Assembly (NCBI GenBank): GCA_964465145.1
Contig: CAYXJR010000001.1
Coordinates: 75,494-139,493, forward strand
DNA length: 64,000 nucleotides
Reading direction: 5' to 3'
Origin: JAUVKA01 sp964465145
GTDB lineage: Bacteria; Bacteroidota; Bacteroidia; Bacteroidales; UBA12481
The notes under the pieces were generated by a model, which was given only the letters and a program-made list of their open reading frames with translations, did not search any database and was not told the origin of the DNA. Position 1 is the first letter of the stretch, and each line of letters starts with the position of its first letter. Both the position numbers and the translations under genes were made by a program. This document shows positions 1 to 8,861 of the stretch, one piece after another.

Positions 1-2
1 TA

Positions 3-1523
3 GAGGTAGAAATTTCCGGTGAAACACCTCCCGGATTAGATCCCATAAAACTCATAATACACCAGTCCTATACCCTATACTGGGAATCGGAAGAAATCCA
101 GCAGGGTCAGGCCCTGATACGAATCCCGGCCAACATCCTGCCTGTGGGAATTGTTCAATTCTCCCTCCTCGGTAAAAATGATCAACTAATCGCCAAAAGA
201 CTGTGGTCAGAATTTAACACCGATACCATAGATATCAATTTATCATCGATGGTGGAGGATTCCCTGGAACTGAGAAATCCATATACCTTAAACTTCTCCG
301 ATTTGTCAGATTCGAATGACTTATGCATTTTTATTGGTCTTGATGAGCCAAATCATCCTTTGAAAAACTTTATCCCAGGCTTACCCGGATGGAATTGCAC
401 CTCAAGGATCCCAAATGATTTAAATGCTTTTAATGGCTGGTTACTCGGTAATTCCTACCCTGATGATGTAGTATATTCCATCCAGGAGGCCAATCGGGAT
501 GAAGCTCCAAAAGCGATAATATATTTACCGGAGACACGCTCAGGAGTCATCAGCGGCAAAGTGATCAACCAACAAACCGGCGTTGGGATTGAAGATATTG
601 GAATTTGCATTACTGTACTCAATAACAACTACTTTGAGGGCACAACAACGAATGAGGACGGAATCTTTCATTTTGCTCTGCCTGGTCAAAACGGGGCTAC
701 CGATTACATACTTAATTTTACATCACAATCGGATTCGACTGCGCAAATAGTAGTAAGCCCAATGTTTGCATCCCCTCTGGCGGAAACCCTTCCCTCCTTC
801 AGTTTAAGCGAAAATGAGCTTGTGTATTTGCAGGGCCATAGTATAAACTTGCAACTTCAGAGAATTTATAGGGTTCTGCCTGATTTCCCAGCGCCAATCA
901 TTGATTCGATTCTGGTTAGAAAGACATTCTTCCATCCTCCTGATTACACAATTGTTTTAGAAGATTTTATTAAACTGGCCAATATTAAGGAGGTGATTTA
1001 TGAGGTTGTTCCAAATGTGGCCGTCAGGAAGAGGAATGGCCATGAATACCTAAAAGTATTCAGTACTAATCCATTTCCAGACGATTATGAAACACTTGTT
1101 CTTCTCGATGGAATACCACTCGGGAGCCAAAAAGATTTACTCGAACTTTCACCTGACCGGATTGAAAAAATTGAAGTAAAAAATAAACTATATATCCATG
1201 GCAGGAACATTTACTCAGCTATCGTCAACTTTGTATCTCCAAACCGGGATTATGCAGGCTTGGATCTGCCTGAAAATTCCATTTTATCTACGCTAAACCT
1301 TCCCTCAAGAATGTCCCAGAGTGATCCCCCCGGAGAAATGGATTCTTCAACTCTTCCATTATTGGAGAACACTCTTTATTGGAGATCCGACAATTATTCA
1401 AAAAGAGGGAAAGTCGATTTTTACACCAACGACCTTACCGACCCATTCCAAATATTGATTTATGGCTTTGATAAGCAGGGCAAATGGGTATTTGGAAGTC
1501 AAGAGATTCCTGTTGGGAAATAG
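3..1523 (+). CDS. 3' part of a large surface protein with a carboxypeptidase-regulatory-like domain and a plug-like region
   Basis: The frame is open through the left window edge, so the gene starts outside and the GTG at 144 is only an internal codon. About 507 residues are visible. A carboxypeptidase-regulatory-like beta-sandwich begins near the motif SGVISGKVINQQTG and is followed by NEDGIFHF, typical of Bacteroidota surface proteins. Further on, LLDGIPLGS, SPDRIEKIEVKN and NIYSAIVNFVSP resemble a TonB-dependent receptor plug, as found at the C-terminus of large MG2 (alpha-2-macroglobulin-like) proteins of this phylum. Stop TAG at 1521. An envelope location is inferred. The exact substrate or partner cannot be told. 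The family assignment rests on motif resemblance only. Confidence 0.6.
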   Translation, partial: EVEISGETPPGLDPIKLIIHQSYTLYWESEEIQQGQALIRIPANILPVGIVQFSLLGKNDQLIAKRLWSEFNTDTIDINLSSMVEDSLELRNPYTLNFSDLSDSNDLCIFIGLDEPNHPLKNFIPGLPGWNCTSRIPNDLNAFNGWLLGNSYPDDVVYSIQEANRDEAPKAIIYLPETRSGVISGKVINQQTGVGIEDIGICITVLNNNYFEGTTTNEDGIFHFALPGQNGATDYILNFTSQSDSTAQIVVSPMFASPLAETLPSFSLSENELVYLQGHSINLQLQRIYRVLPDFPAPIIDSILVRKTFFHPPDYTIVLEDFIKLANIKEVIYEVVPNVAVRKRNGHEYLKVFSTNPFPDDYETLVLLDGIPLGSQKDLLELSPDRIEKIEVKNKLYIHGRNIYSAIVNFVSPNRDYAGLDLPENSILSTLNLPSRMSQSDPPGEMDSSTLPLLENTLYWRSDNYSKRGKVDFYTNDLTDPFQILIYGFDKQGKWVFGSQEIPVGK

Positions 1524-1696
1524 GCCAAGCTTATCAAACAGATTTTATATGTATCATCGGGAATGAGATTACTTCATCAGTGCATTTCACTGCTCTTAGG
1601 GTTAAAAACAACTTCTCTGCAAACAGTATAATTGAGGATTTCCAGGCAGGTAATTTAAAAGGCTATGATCTGCCCAAACCGGTGTTTGCTGAATAG
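1524..1696 (+). pseudogene. Possible C-terminal remnant of a related surface protein
   Basis: A second frame continues past the stop at 1523 and ends at 1694-1696. Its last residues, GNLKGYDLPKPVFAE, resemble the segment just before the C-terminus of the MG2/plug-type family represented upstream (compare AGLDLPENS there). It may be a frameshifted tail of the preceding gene or of a sister copy. No start codon of its own is convincing. Low confidence. Confidence 0.25.
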
Positions 1697-1751
1697 TTAA
1701 TTTTTCAATATCTATTTGTACCTTTATGTTTTAATAATTAAGCCTAAACCC

Positions 1752-4550
1752 ATGAAAATCAAACTGAGTTTTTTATTTGCTGCAGCATTTCTATTTTTTG
1801 CAGCATGTTCCACAACAAAAAGTGATCTTAATATCCCTTTTGAAAAGTATACACTTGACAATGGCCTGGAAGTAATCCTGCACCAGGATCTTTCCGATCC
1901 CATCGTAGCATTGACAACCCAGTTCCATGTGGGATCCAACCGTGAGACAGTAGGCCGTACTGGTTTTGCCCATCTCTTTGAACATATTATGTTTCAACGA
2001 TCGGAGAATGTGCCTGAAGACCAGTTTTTTAAGATTATTCAGGATGCTGGAGGGACGTTGAATGGCGGGACAGGTAATGATGCGACCACTTATTTTGAGG
2101 TGGTTCCTAAAAATGCACTGGAGAAGATCCTCTGGCTTGAATCCGACCGTATGGGATTTCTGAGGAATACCATCACACAGAAAACTTTTGCAATTCAGCA
2201 AAATGTTGTTCAGAATGAAAAACGCCAGAGTGTCGACAATTCCGCCTACGGATTCACCGGCATGGTTATTGCCCAAAACCTCTATCCCAAGGGGCATCCA
2301 TATAGCTGGACTGTTATCGGTGAGACAAGCGACCTGGCCAATGCCACCCTGGAAGATGTAAAAGCATTTCACAGCAAGTTTTATGTGCCCAATAATGCCA
2401 CCCTGGTTTTAGCTGGTGACTTTGATGTTGCTGAGGCTAAAACTCTGATTGAGAAGTACTTTGGGGAGATTCCGGCTGGTCCGGACCTGGAAGATCCCGT
2501 AGCCCTGCCGGTGAAGCTGGAACAGACAAAAAAACTCTTTCATGAAGATAATTTCGCACGTGCTCCCCAATTACGTATGACTTGGCCAACCATAGAGGAC
2601 TATACACCCGACAGCTACGCTCTTAGCTACCTTGGACAGTTACTCTCAAGCGGGAAAGATGCTCCCCTTTACAAAGTATTGGTTAAGGACAAAAAACTCA
2701 CATCCTCCGCCCGTGCTTCTAACCGGAGCCAGGAAATTGCCGGCACGTTTGGCGTTTCTGTAACTGCCAATGAAGGGGTCAGTCTCAAGGATGTTGAGAG
2801 TGCGGTATTTGAAGCTTTTGCGCTTTTTGAAAAAGAAGGTTTTTCTGATGAGGATGTTGAACGTATAAAGGCGGGATTGGAAACTTCTTTTTACAGCGGG
2901 ATAGGCAGTATTCTTGGAAAATCAAGGCAATTGGCAACTTTCAATGAATATGCAGGATCTCCGGATTTCTATAAAACAGATATTGAGCGGATGAAAGCTG
3001 TCACCAGAGATGATATCCTTGGTGTTTATAAAAAATATATTCAGGATAAGCCCTACCTGGCAACCAGTTTTGTACCCAGGGGACAGATAGATCTTATTGC
3101 GGAAGGTTCTGTGAATGCCGGTGTTGTGGAGGAAGATATTATGCATGCATCGGAGGTGGCGATTGCCGGGGATACTGAGGAGGCTTTCGAAAGGACCCCC
3201 TACTCATTCGACCGGTCGGTTATGCCTGATTCAGGGCCTGACCCAGACATCAATCTGCCTGTGATCTGGAAGGATAAGCTGGATAATGGCATGGGTGTTT
3301 ACGGAATTGAGCAGACTGAATTACCCCTGGTAAATTTCACAATTACTATTAGGGGCGGGCAATTTCTTCAGGATCCTGAAAAAGCAGGAGTAGCAAGCCT
3401 AACGGCACAATTGATGAATGAAGGGACTAAGAGCAAAACCCCGCTTGAGCTCGAAGAGGCAATCGACCTTTTGGGCGCCCGCATCAGGATTTCAGCTTCA
3501 AGCAACGAAATTATGGTTAGCGGTAATTCCCTGGTTCGCAATTTTGAAAAAACACTGGCCCTCGTTGAAGAAATGTTGCTTGAGCCCCGCTGGGACGCTG
3601 AAGAATTTGATCTGGCCAAAATGCAGGTACTGAATTCGCTGAAGCGAATGAAAGCCAGTCCGAATGTATTAGCTTCACAAGAGTTACAAAAACTGGTGTA
3701 CGGCGAAGGGCATATCTTTGCTATCAATGGCAGCGGCACTGAAGAATCGGTCAATGTAATCACGCTGGATGACCTGAAGGCCTTTTACGGTGACAATTTC
3801 TCGCCCAGCGTGGCCAATTTCCATATTGCAGGACAAATTTCAAAGGATGAGGTAATGGCTTCACTCCAGGGCCTTTCTCAAAAGTGGATGGCCAAAGAGG
3901 TGATTTTCCCCGACTACCCAATGCCAATGGCGCCGGAAAAATCTGTTTTACACTTCATCGATGTTCCTGGCGCAAAGCAATCGGTCATCAATATAGGATG
4001 TGCCGGGCTTACCCGCTTCAATCCCGACTATTTTGCCTGCCAGGTGATGAACAACAAGCTGGGGGGATCTTTTAACGGATGGGTCAACATGGTGCTCCGT
4101 GAGGAGAAAGGGTTTACATACGGGGCCCGCACCGGGTTTTCAGGAAATTCCGTTGCAGGGATCTTTACTGCATCATCAAGTGTACGTTCATCTGCTACTG
4201 AAGAATCAGTGAAAATTTTCCACGACCTGATGGCCAAATACAGGGAGGGTATCACACAGGAGGATCTTGATTTCACAAAAAACTCATTGTTGAAGTCTTA
4301 TGCACGGCAGTTTGAAACCCTTCGTGCTCTAGTAGGCATGCTGGAGGACATCAGCATGTATGACCTGCCAAATGATTATGTAAGAACAGAGCAAACCACC
4401 ATAAGAAATATGACCCTCGATGAGCACAAAAGACTAGCCCAAAAATACATTGATCCTGACAGGATGTATTATGTAATTGCCGGCGATGCAGAAACTCAGG
4501 CAGGGACTTTGATGAAGATGGATTTTGCGGAGATAGTGGTGGAGAAGTAG
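1752..4550 (+). CDS. M16 family zinc peptidase lipoprotein (two-domain, pitrilysin/PqqL-like)
   Basis: Start taken at ATG 1752, because the sequence then begins with a lipoprotein signal peptide ending in FFAACS (Cys19). An upstream in-frame start would put 12 extra residues before it. The inverted zinc motif HxxEH is visible as HLFEH at residues 74-78, followed by the downstream glutamate in NEKRQS. The 932-residue protein has two tandem M16 halves. The first is catalytic and the second (LTAQLMNEGT and following) lacks HxxEH, the usual arrangement of the active plus inactive pair that forms the proteolytic clamshell. It probably degrades peptides at the outer membrane or in the periplasm. 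A hairpin follows the stop. Confidence 0.92.
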   Translation: MKIKLSFLFAAAFLFFAACSTTKSDLNIPFEKYTLDNGLEVILHQDLSDPIVALTTQFHVGSNRETVGRTGFAHLFEHIMFQRSENVPEDQFFKIIQDAGGTLNGGTGNDATTYFEVVPKNALEKILWLESDRMGFLRNTITQKTFAIQQNVVQNEKRQSVDNSAYGFTGMVIAQNLYPKGHPYSWTVIGETSDLANATLEDVKAFHSKFYVPNNATLVLAGDFDVAEAKTLIEKYFGEIPAGPDLEDPVALPVKLEQTKKLFHEDNFARAPQLRMTWPTIEDYTPDSYALSYLGQLLSSGKDAPLYKVLVKDKKLTSSARASNRSQEIAGTFGVSVTANEGVSLKDVESAVFEAFALFEKEGFSDEDVERIKAGLETSFYSGIGSILGKSRQLATFNEYAGSPDFYKTDIERMKAVTRDDILGVYKKYIQDKPYLATSFVPRGQIDLIAEGSVNAGVVEEDIMHASEVAIAGDTEEAFERTPYSFDRSVMPDSGPDPDINLPVIWKDKLDNGMGVYGIEQTELPLVNFTITIRGGQFLQDPEKAGVASLTAQLMNEGTKSKTPLELEEAIDLLGARIRISASSNEIMVSGNSLVRNFEKTLALVEEMLLEPRWDAEEFDLAKMQVLNSLKRMKASPNVLASQELQKLVYGEGHIFAINGSGTEESVNVITLDDLKAFYGDNFSPSVANFHIAGQISKDEVMASLQGLSQKWMAKEVIFPDYPMPMAPEKSVLHFIDVPGAKQSVINIGCAGLTRFNPDYFACQVMNNKLGGSFNGWVNMVLREEKGFTYGARTGFSGNSVAGIFTASSSVRSSATEESVKIFHDLMAKYREGITQEDLDFTKNSLLKSYARQFETLRALVGMLEDISMYDLPNDYVRTEQTTIRNMTLDEHKRLAQKYIDPDRMYYVIAGDAETQAGTLMKMDFAEIVVEK

Positions 4551-4614
4551 GGAGGTGGGGACTTAGGGACGACATAAGTTACTTAAATATGATTTCTCCT
4601 GAGTCTTTCTTAAT

Positions 4615-4633
4615 GAGCACAAGGTTGGTGCTC
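4615..4633 (+). terminator. Candidate hairpin terminator after the M16 gene
   Basis: A perfect 6-bp stem GAGCAC/GTGCTC with a 7-nt loop sits 65 bp after the M16 stop. A short T-rich stretch follows. No long U-run is present, so termination is only suggested. Confidence 0.35.
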
Positions 4634-4650
4634 TTGTTTGCCGGCTGGCT

Positions 4651-4788
4651 GTACTAGATGATTCTCAACTGGTGGCCTTGAATTTGCCTGATAGGGAACT
4701 TGATATAGAAAAAGCTTCGGTCCAATTCCTGGATCAGGATGGCAAGATCACCAAAGAAATCCCATTGGTGATCAAACTGCTGCCTTAA
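4651..4788 (+). pseudogene. Unassigned coding remnant
   Basis: A 45-codon open stretch with coding-like composition (reads VLDDSQLVALNLPDRE... and ends IPLVIKLLP-stop). It has no start codon and no full domain. The 554-bp space between the M16 gene and the esterase otherwise holds only the propeller-like remnant and an octamer array. Confidence 0.25.
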
Positions 4789-4792
4789 AGTG

Positions 4793-4945
4793 TTTAACGC
4801 CCAACGTTTCATCGACATGACCAATGGAAAAATCAAGTACTATTATACTGAACAAAACAATCCGATATCGGATAAGTTAAAAAATCTCACCCATCAACTT
4901 ACACCAGAGGATAACCCGGTGATTATGCTTGTAAAACTTAGGTGA
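4793..4945 (+). pseudogene. Possible C-terminal remnant of a 6-bladed beta-propeller protein
   Basis: An open stretch of 50 codons ending in EDNPVIMLVKLR and a TGA stop. The ending resembles the C-terminus of the 6-bladed beta-propeller lipoproteins common in Bacteroidota, which often finish with NPVxxxxKLK. No 5' part is visible, so it would be a decayed fragment. The assignment is by motif memory only. Confidence 0.3.
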
Positions 4946-5024
4946 TTTTTACTATTTCAATCAAAAAATATAATATCAGTTTTTGAAAGATTTACGATCC
5001 AGGACTCACAATTCACGATCTACC

Positions 5025-5064
5025 GAGTATCCGAGTCACTGAATCACAGAGTATCCGAGTCTCC
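5025..5064. repeat. Octamer array, 5 units (GAGTATCC type)
   Basis: Five consecutive 8-bp units read GAGTATCC, GAGTCACT, GAATCACA, GAGTATCC, GAGTCTCC. The array lies between the M16 gene and the convergent esterase gene. It belongs to the window-wide set of period-7/8 arrays. Confidence 0.8.
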
Positions 5065-5104
5065 CCTCTCCGCGTCCCTACGGCCCCCGTGTCCCTCCTT
5101 CCCT

Positions 5105-6847
5105 TCAAATTCCCCAATTGACCAGTCGATTATCTTTTGGAGCGGTTTTCCTTAACCGCTCCCTTATTTTATCATTATACATCCAGTTATAACGTAATCT
5201 TGAAATGGCATTGGGCTGGTCATGGTCGCCATTCCAGCAGTGCTCGCATCTGTCGCCGTAGTCGACCTCACCACCGTAATAGGGATCAGTTGTGCTTTCC
5301 AGAAATTCCTCCATCAGCATAACAGCATTATTCAGGTAGTAATTATCCATATCACCGCAGTAAATATGAATCTTACCTTTCAGCTTGGGCCCAAGGGTTT
5401 CCCAATCACGTTCCAGGATATACCTGAGATCATAATTCTCCTTCCAATATTCAGCAACTTCCTTATCAATCTCTCCTGATAATTTATCCCATATCGGTTT
5501 TGGATATCCATTATCATCCATAGGGCTGTAAACGGCCTGCCAGATATCCCATTGTCCTCCCGAGCGGCTGTTGGTGCCAAGCACTAGTTCCATGATATTT
5601 GAATCCTCGATAGTCGAACTGACATGTCCCAGGTAATTGCGATGGCCTGGCCTTGCAGTTCGCTTAAACTCGCTGTCGAGATAGTAGGCATTGTTATCTT
5701 CGTATATATCTACTACCGTATAAGCTCTGAAATCTATGGGGTCCGGGCAAGCAGCAAAGCAAGCATTAAACTCATCCGGGTAGAGAACCTGAACAGCCAG
5801 AGCTTCCCAACCACCTGTTGAGCCCCCGTAGGTAAAGCGTCCCCAACCTTCACCAACACAATTGAACTTATCTTCAATTACCGGCAGAAGTTCATACATT
5901 ATGGCATCACCATATGGGCCGATATTGGCTGAATTAACAGCATAGGAGTCATCATAATAAGGATTCTGGTGCTGAATCTCAATGATCACATAACGGGGAA
6001 AATCAGGAGAGATCCAATTCTGATAAAACCCGAAAGCTTCTTTTTGCTGAATATAACTATAACCGGTTATGCCAAACCTCGAATTGAAGATTGTATCATT
6101 AGGATCAGCATCGGGAGGGGCAGTCCGGAACCCACCGAATGAATAAGGAAAATGTCCTTGAAAAACAAACAATGGATATTGGGTTTCAGAGTCAGGATCA
6201 AATCCAAAAGGGGCTAAAACATTGGCTTGCAAGTACATTGGCCTGCCCCAGAATTCAGATAATTTTTCACTTTTAATTTTAATGTGCTGAATAAATTCGG
6301 TGTCTTCAGGCGGCTCTATCGGAGGGATGACCTGATCCAGTTCCAAATTTATTGTTGGTTGTGACCCTGATTCTACACTAATCGCTATTGGTTCAGAAAA
6401 AAGGTTCCCGGGCGAGCTATTCCACTGCTGCCCCTCCCCCTGGTCCATATGCATTTTTACAGTATGACCTGTTGACAGATTAAAAGTTTCATATAGGTTG
6501 AGAATAACCTGTACATAATATTCTCCTGGGGGAATCTCAGAAAGGTCCCTGATCGGATATCCCAGGCTGGAACAGTCAAAATCGATGGATCTACCAGGTT
6601 TCCATGCTTCAACATCCATTCCAAATACCAATTGAGTTCCTGCCCCGTCGGAGATCTGGAAACGTGGCTCCTGGCGATCATTGGAAGAGAGAAGGAATAT
6701 CAGGCGGCCATCAATTGTTTCGGCATCGACTGATTCCGGTAGAAGAACTGAAATTTGCCATTTCTCCTCTGAGCTGGTGCAAGAGTTCAAAGACAAGGAT
6801 ATCAAAACAAAAGGAAGAATAATTGGGATAATTCGGAAAAATTTCAT
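5105..6847 (-). CDS. Esterase-family alpha/beta hydrolase lipoprotein
   Basis: Start set at ATG 6847, giving 580 residues that begin with a lipoprotein signal (ISLSLNSCTSS). The longer frame to 6940 runs back through a heptamer array and is not coding. The N-terminal ~200 residues are beta-rich without a recognised domain. The C-terminal part contains FTYGGSTGGWEALA, a GxSxG nucleophile elbow, followed by FNACFAACPDP, as in the putative esterase (Esterase D/YieL-like) family often seen beside glycan-degradation genes. Likely an envelope carbohydrate esterase or peptidase-like hydrolase. The substrate is unknown. It is transcribed against the M16 gene. Confidence 0.7.
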   Translation of the reverse strand: MKFFRIIPIILPFVLISLSLNSCTSSEEKWQISVLLPESVDAETIDGRLIFLLSSNDRQEPRFQISDGAGTQLVFGMDVEAWKPGRSIDFDCSSLGYPIRDLSEIPPGEYYVQVILNLYETFNLSTGHTVKMHMDQGEGQQWNSSPGNLFSEPIAISVESGSQPTINLELDQVIPPIEPPEDTEFIQHIKIKSEKLSEFWGRPMYLQANVLAPFGFDPDSETQYPLFVFQGHFPYSFGGFRTAPPDADPNDTIFNSRFGITGYSYIQQKEAFGFYQNWISPDFPRYVIIEIQHQNPYYDDSYAVNSANIGPYGDAIMYELLPVIEDKFNCVGEGWGRFTYGGSTGGWEALAVQVLYPDEFNACFAACPDPIDFRAYTVVDIYEDNNAYYLDSEFKRTARPGHRNYLGHVSSTIEDSNIMELVLGTNSRSGGQWDIWQAVYSPMDDNGYPKPIWDKLSGEIDKEVAEYWKENYDLRYILERDWETLGPKLKGKIHIYCGDMDNYYLNNAVMLMEEFLESTTDPYYGGEVDYGDRCEHCWNGDHDQPNAISRLRYNWMYNDKIRERLRKTAPKDNRLVNWGI

Positions 6848-6909
6848 GGCGACAAGGATTTGATTTTCAAATAAAGATAAGAAAAGACGGGGAAAACACC
6901 AGCACCTTA

Positions 6910-6958
6910 CAACCAACAACCTGCAACCAACAACCTGCAACCAACAACCTGCAACCTG
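6910..6958. repeat. Heptamer array, 7 units (CAACCAA/CAACCTG)
   Basis: Seven 7-bp units alternate CAACCAA and CAACCTG, ending with two CAACCTG. It lies just upstream of the divergent esterase and lipoprotein genes. The same word recurs at 36618-36638. Confidence 0.9.
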
Positions 6959-7059
6959 ATAATCTTCCTAAAAACTAGTGACAGAACAATATTTTCTTTA
7001 TTATTTTTGTTTAGCTCATATTATGAGGTAAAGAACTGTCTAACTCAATTTAAGAAAAT

Positions 7060-7719
7060 ATGAAGAATCCTAAGAAGTTCTTTTATAATTGCATGTCTTT
7101 CTGTTTCCTATTTACCATTGCATCTATAATACTATTAGTGGATAGTTCCTGTGAAAAAAATGGTTTACTCGAGTCAAACAATCCAGAAAAATACTATCCA
7201 CTCTCGGTAGGAAATTTCTGGGTTTACGAATCCTCTTATACGACGAATGGAGGGAACAAAGCATCAATTGGAACAGATAGTATTGTGGTAAAAAAAGACA
7301 CCATTATGAGGGGTCAAACTTATTACCTTGTTGAAGGGACCTTTTTGGGCAACAGGCCATATAAGGAGTATCTGACCTATGTAAAACAGCGGGTAATTAG
7401 TATAAATGGGAAGGTTTGGTTTGAAGGTACAGATTTCGGTAGTATTGTCAATTCCTATGCCTCAGTGATCGGACAAGATACAAGTTATAGCGAGAAATTC
7501 TATATGGAGAGGCCAGGGTTAGGAGTAAGTGTACCGGCCGGAAAATTTGAAACATTGGCTTTGGTTGGGATCTATAAGAACCCCACTGTTTCTGACCAGG
7601 TTAATATACATGCTGAATGGCATTATGCCAAGGATATTGGTCTTATTAGAGTATTTTCAGACTATATCACCGCCAAATACATAATTGAGATGGATCTGGT
7701 TGAATATCATGTTGAGTGA
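7060..7719 (+). CDS. Hypothetical secreted protein or lipoprotein
   Basis: 219 residues starting with a hydrophobic signal segment (residues ~8-28) that ends near SSCEKNG, a possible lipobox. The mature part begins YYPLSVGNFWVYESSY, a phrase seen at the start of many uncharacterised Bacteroidota lipoproteins. No catalytic motif is visible. A TATTTTTG element at 7002-7009 matches the -7 consensus TAnnTTTG but lacks a clear -33 partner. Function unknown. Confidence 0.6.
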   Translation: MKNPKKFFYNCMSFCFLFTIASIILLVDSSCEKNGLLESNNPEKYYPLSVGNFWVYESSYTTNGGNKASIGTDSIVVKKDTIMRGQTYYLVEGTFLGNRPYKEYLTYVKQRVISINGKVWFEGTDFGSIVNSYASVIGQDTSYSEKFYMERPGLGVSVPAGKFETLALVGIYKNPTVSDQVNIHAEWHYAKDIGLIRVFSDYITAKYIIEMDLVEYHVE

Positions 7720-7875
7720 TGAGTAAAAAGACGTAGGGCACCCAATCGAGTCGGGATCTCCACTTTGCTCCAACAAGACGTAAGACACTTCTTCCAGCAT
7801 CAGATATCAGAGTCTCCGGGTATATGAGGTTCCTTGTCCCCTTTTTCCCCTGTCCCATGTCCAGTGTCCCCGCTA

Positions 7876-8646
7876 TTAAAACCTCAACGACAAACAACTT
7901 AAGCCGCCATCCAATTTGCGAAATTCTGATACATCAACTTCGATGATATCATAGCCGGCATCAATAATCTTTTGCCGTGATTCGGGATAGCCCTCTGGTA
8001 TTATAACTTTATCATTGACCCAGATGCAATTGGCCGCATAGCTTTCATCCTCAGTGATTTCAACAATATTGAACCTGCTGAACTCCTGATTATCAAGAAA
8101 TTCCCCGCAAACGAGCAGGTTGCTATTTTCCAAATAGGACATGCCTGTCTTTAAGTGCAGCACCTTTTCAAGCTTTATCATGGAGCCTGTCATTCCATGC
8201 TTGTTTAAAATCCCAATGACTTGCCCTGCCCCGTGTAAATTGGTCCGCTCTGATAAACCAATGTAATAATGATTCCCAGCCATCATAATATCTCCCGCTT
8301 CAATAGTCCCGGGGGAAATAATTTCTTCAATATCAGTATAGAATTCCTGGATTACTGTCTTCATTCCAGCGATTTCACCCCTCCTGGATAAGGCTCCTGG
8401 ATTTGTGATAATCGCACAATAAGGAGTTAATAAGGCCGTGTCTTCAACAAAAACTGAATCAGGGAAAGACTCATCTGCCGGCAATACCCTGACATCAAGC
8501 CCACAGCTTATTAATGCATTGATATATTCTTTATGCTGAACCACTGCTTTATCGTAATCGGGGATGCCCAGATTAGCTTCAGTAAGGCCATTTATCATGC
8601 TCTCTCCCGGTTTCCTGACTATAGCTTTTGAAAACATTTTGTCCAT
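7876..8646 (-). CDS. Dimethylarginine dimethylaminohydrolase/amidinotransferase-family protein
   Basis: 256 residues from ATG 8646 (another ATG at 8637 begins MFSKAIVRKPG; a TTG precedes at 8649). The family shows as an alpha/beta propeller fold with DSVFVEDTALL (substrate-binding acidic residues), GTIEAGDIM, and the nucleophilic cysteine near the C-terminus in LDGGLSCLSLRF. These positions match DDAH-type hydrolases that convert N-methylated arginines to citrulline. Substrate choice within the guanidino-modifying superfamily cannot be read from sequence. Cytosolic, with no signal peptide. Confidence 0.8.
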   Translation of the reverse strand: MDKMFSKAIVRKPGESMINGLTEANLGIPDYDKAVVQHKEYINALISCGLDVRVLPADESFPDSVFVEDTALLTPYCAIITNPGALSRRGEIAGMKTVIQEFYTDIEEIISPGTIEAGDIMMAGNHYYIGLSERTNLHGAGQVIGILNKHGMTGSMIKLEKVLHLKTGMSYLENSNLLVCGEFLDNQEFSRFNIVEITEDESYAANCIWVNDKVIIPEGYPESRQKIIDAGYDIIEVDVSEFRKLDGGLSCLSLRF

Positions 8647-8861
8647 CAATAAAATTCCTAATCTTGGTAAACCTTAGTGTGTACTTTGTATTCCTTTGTG
8701 TAAATAATTCTTAACAAAAAGGGCTCTATGTATTTCACAAAGGTACACAATGGACTTATTATCCAAATTGGCAATAAACAGGACATTTTGGAGATTAAAG
8801 TTATTATAGCCTGAATTATTAAATATTAAATTTGATAGATTATAAATCAAACTTGAATTCT

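Noticed and set aside
1791..2372. Long minus-strand frame of 193 codons inside the M16 gene
   Set aside because: It lies wholly within the well-supported peptidase gene on the other strand, and its translation has no domain or signal of its own.
6847..6940. Longer N-terminus of the esterase
   Set aside because: The extra codons translate the CAACCTG heptamer array and would bury the lipoprotein signal peptide.
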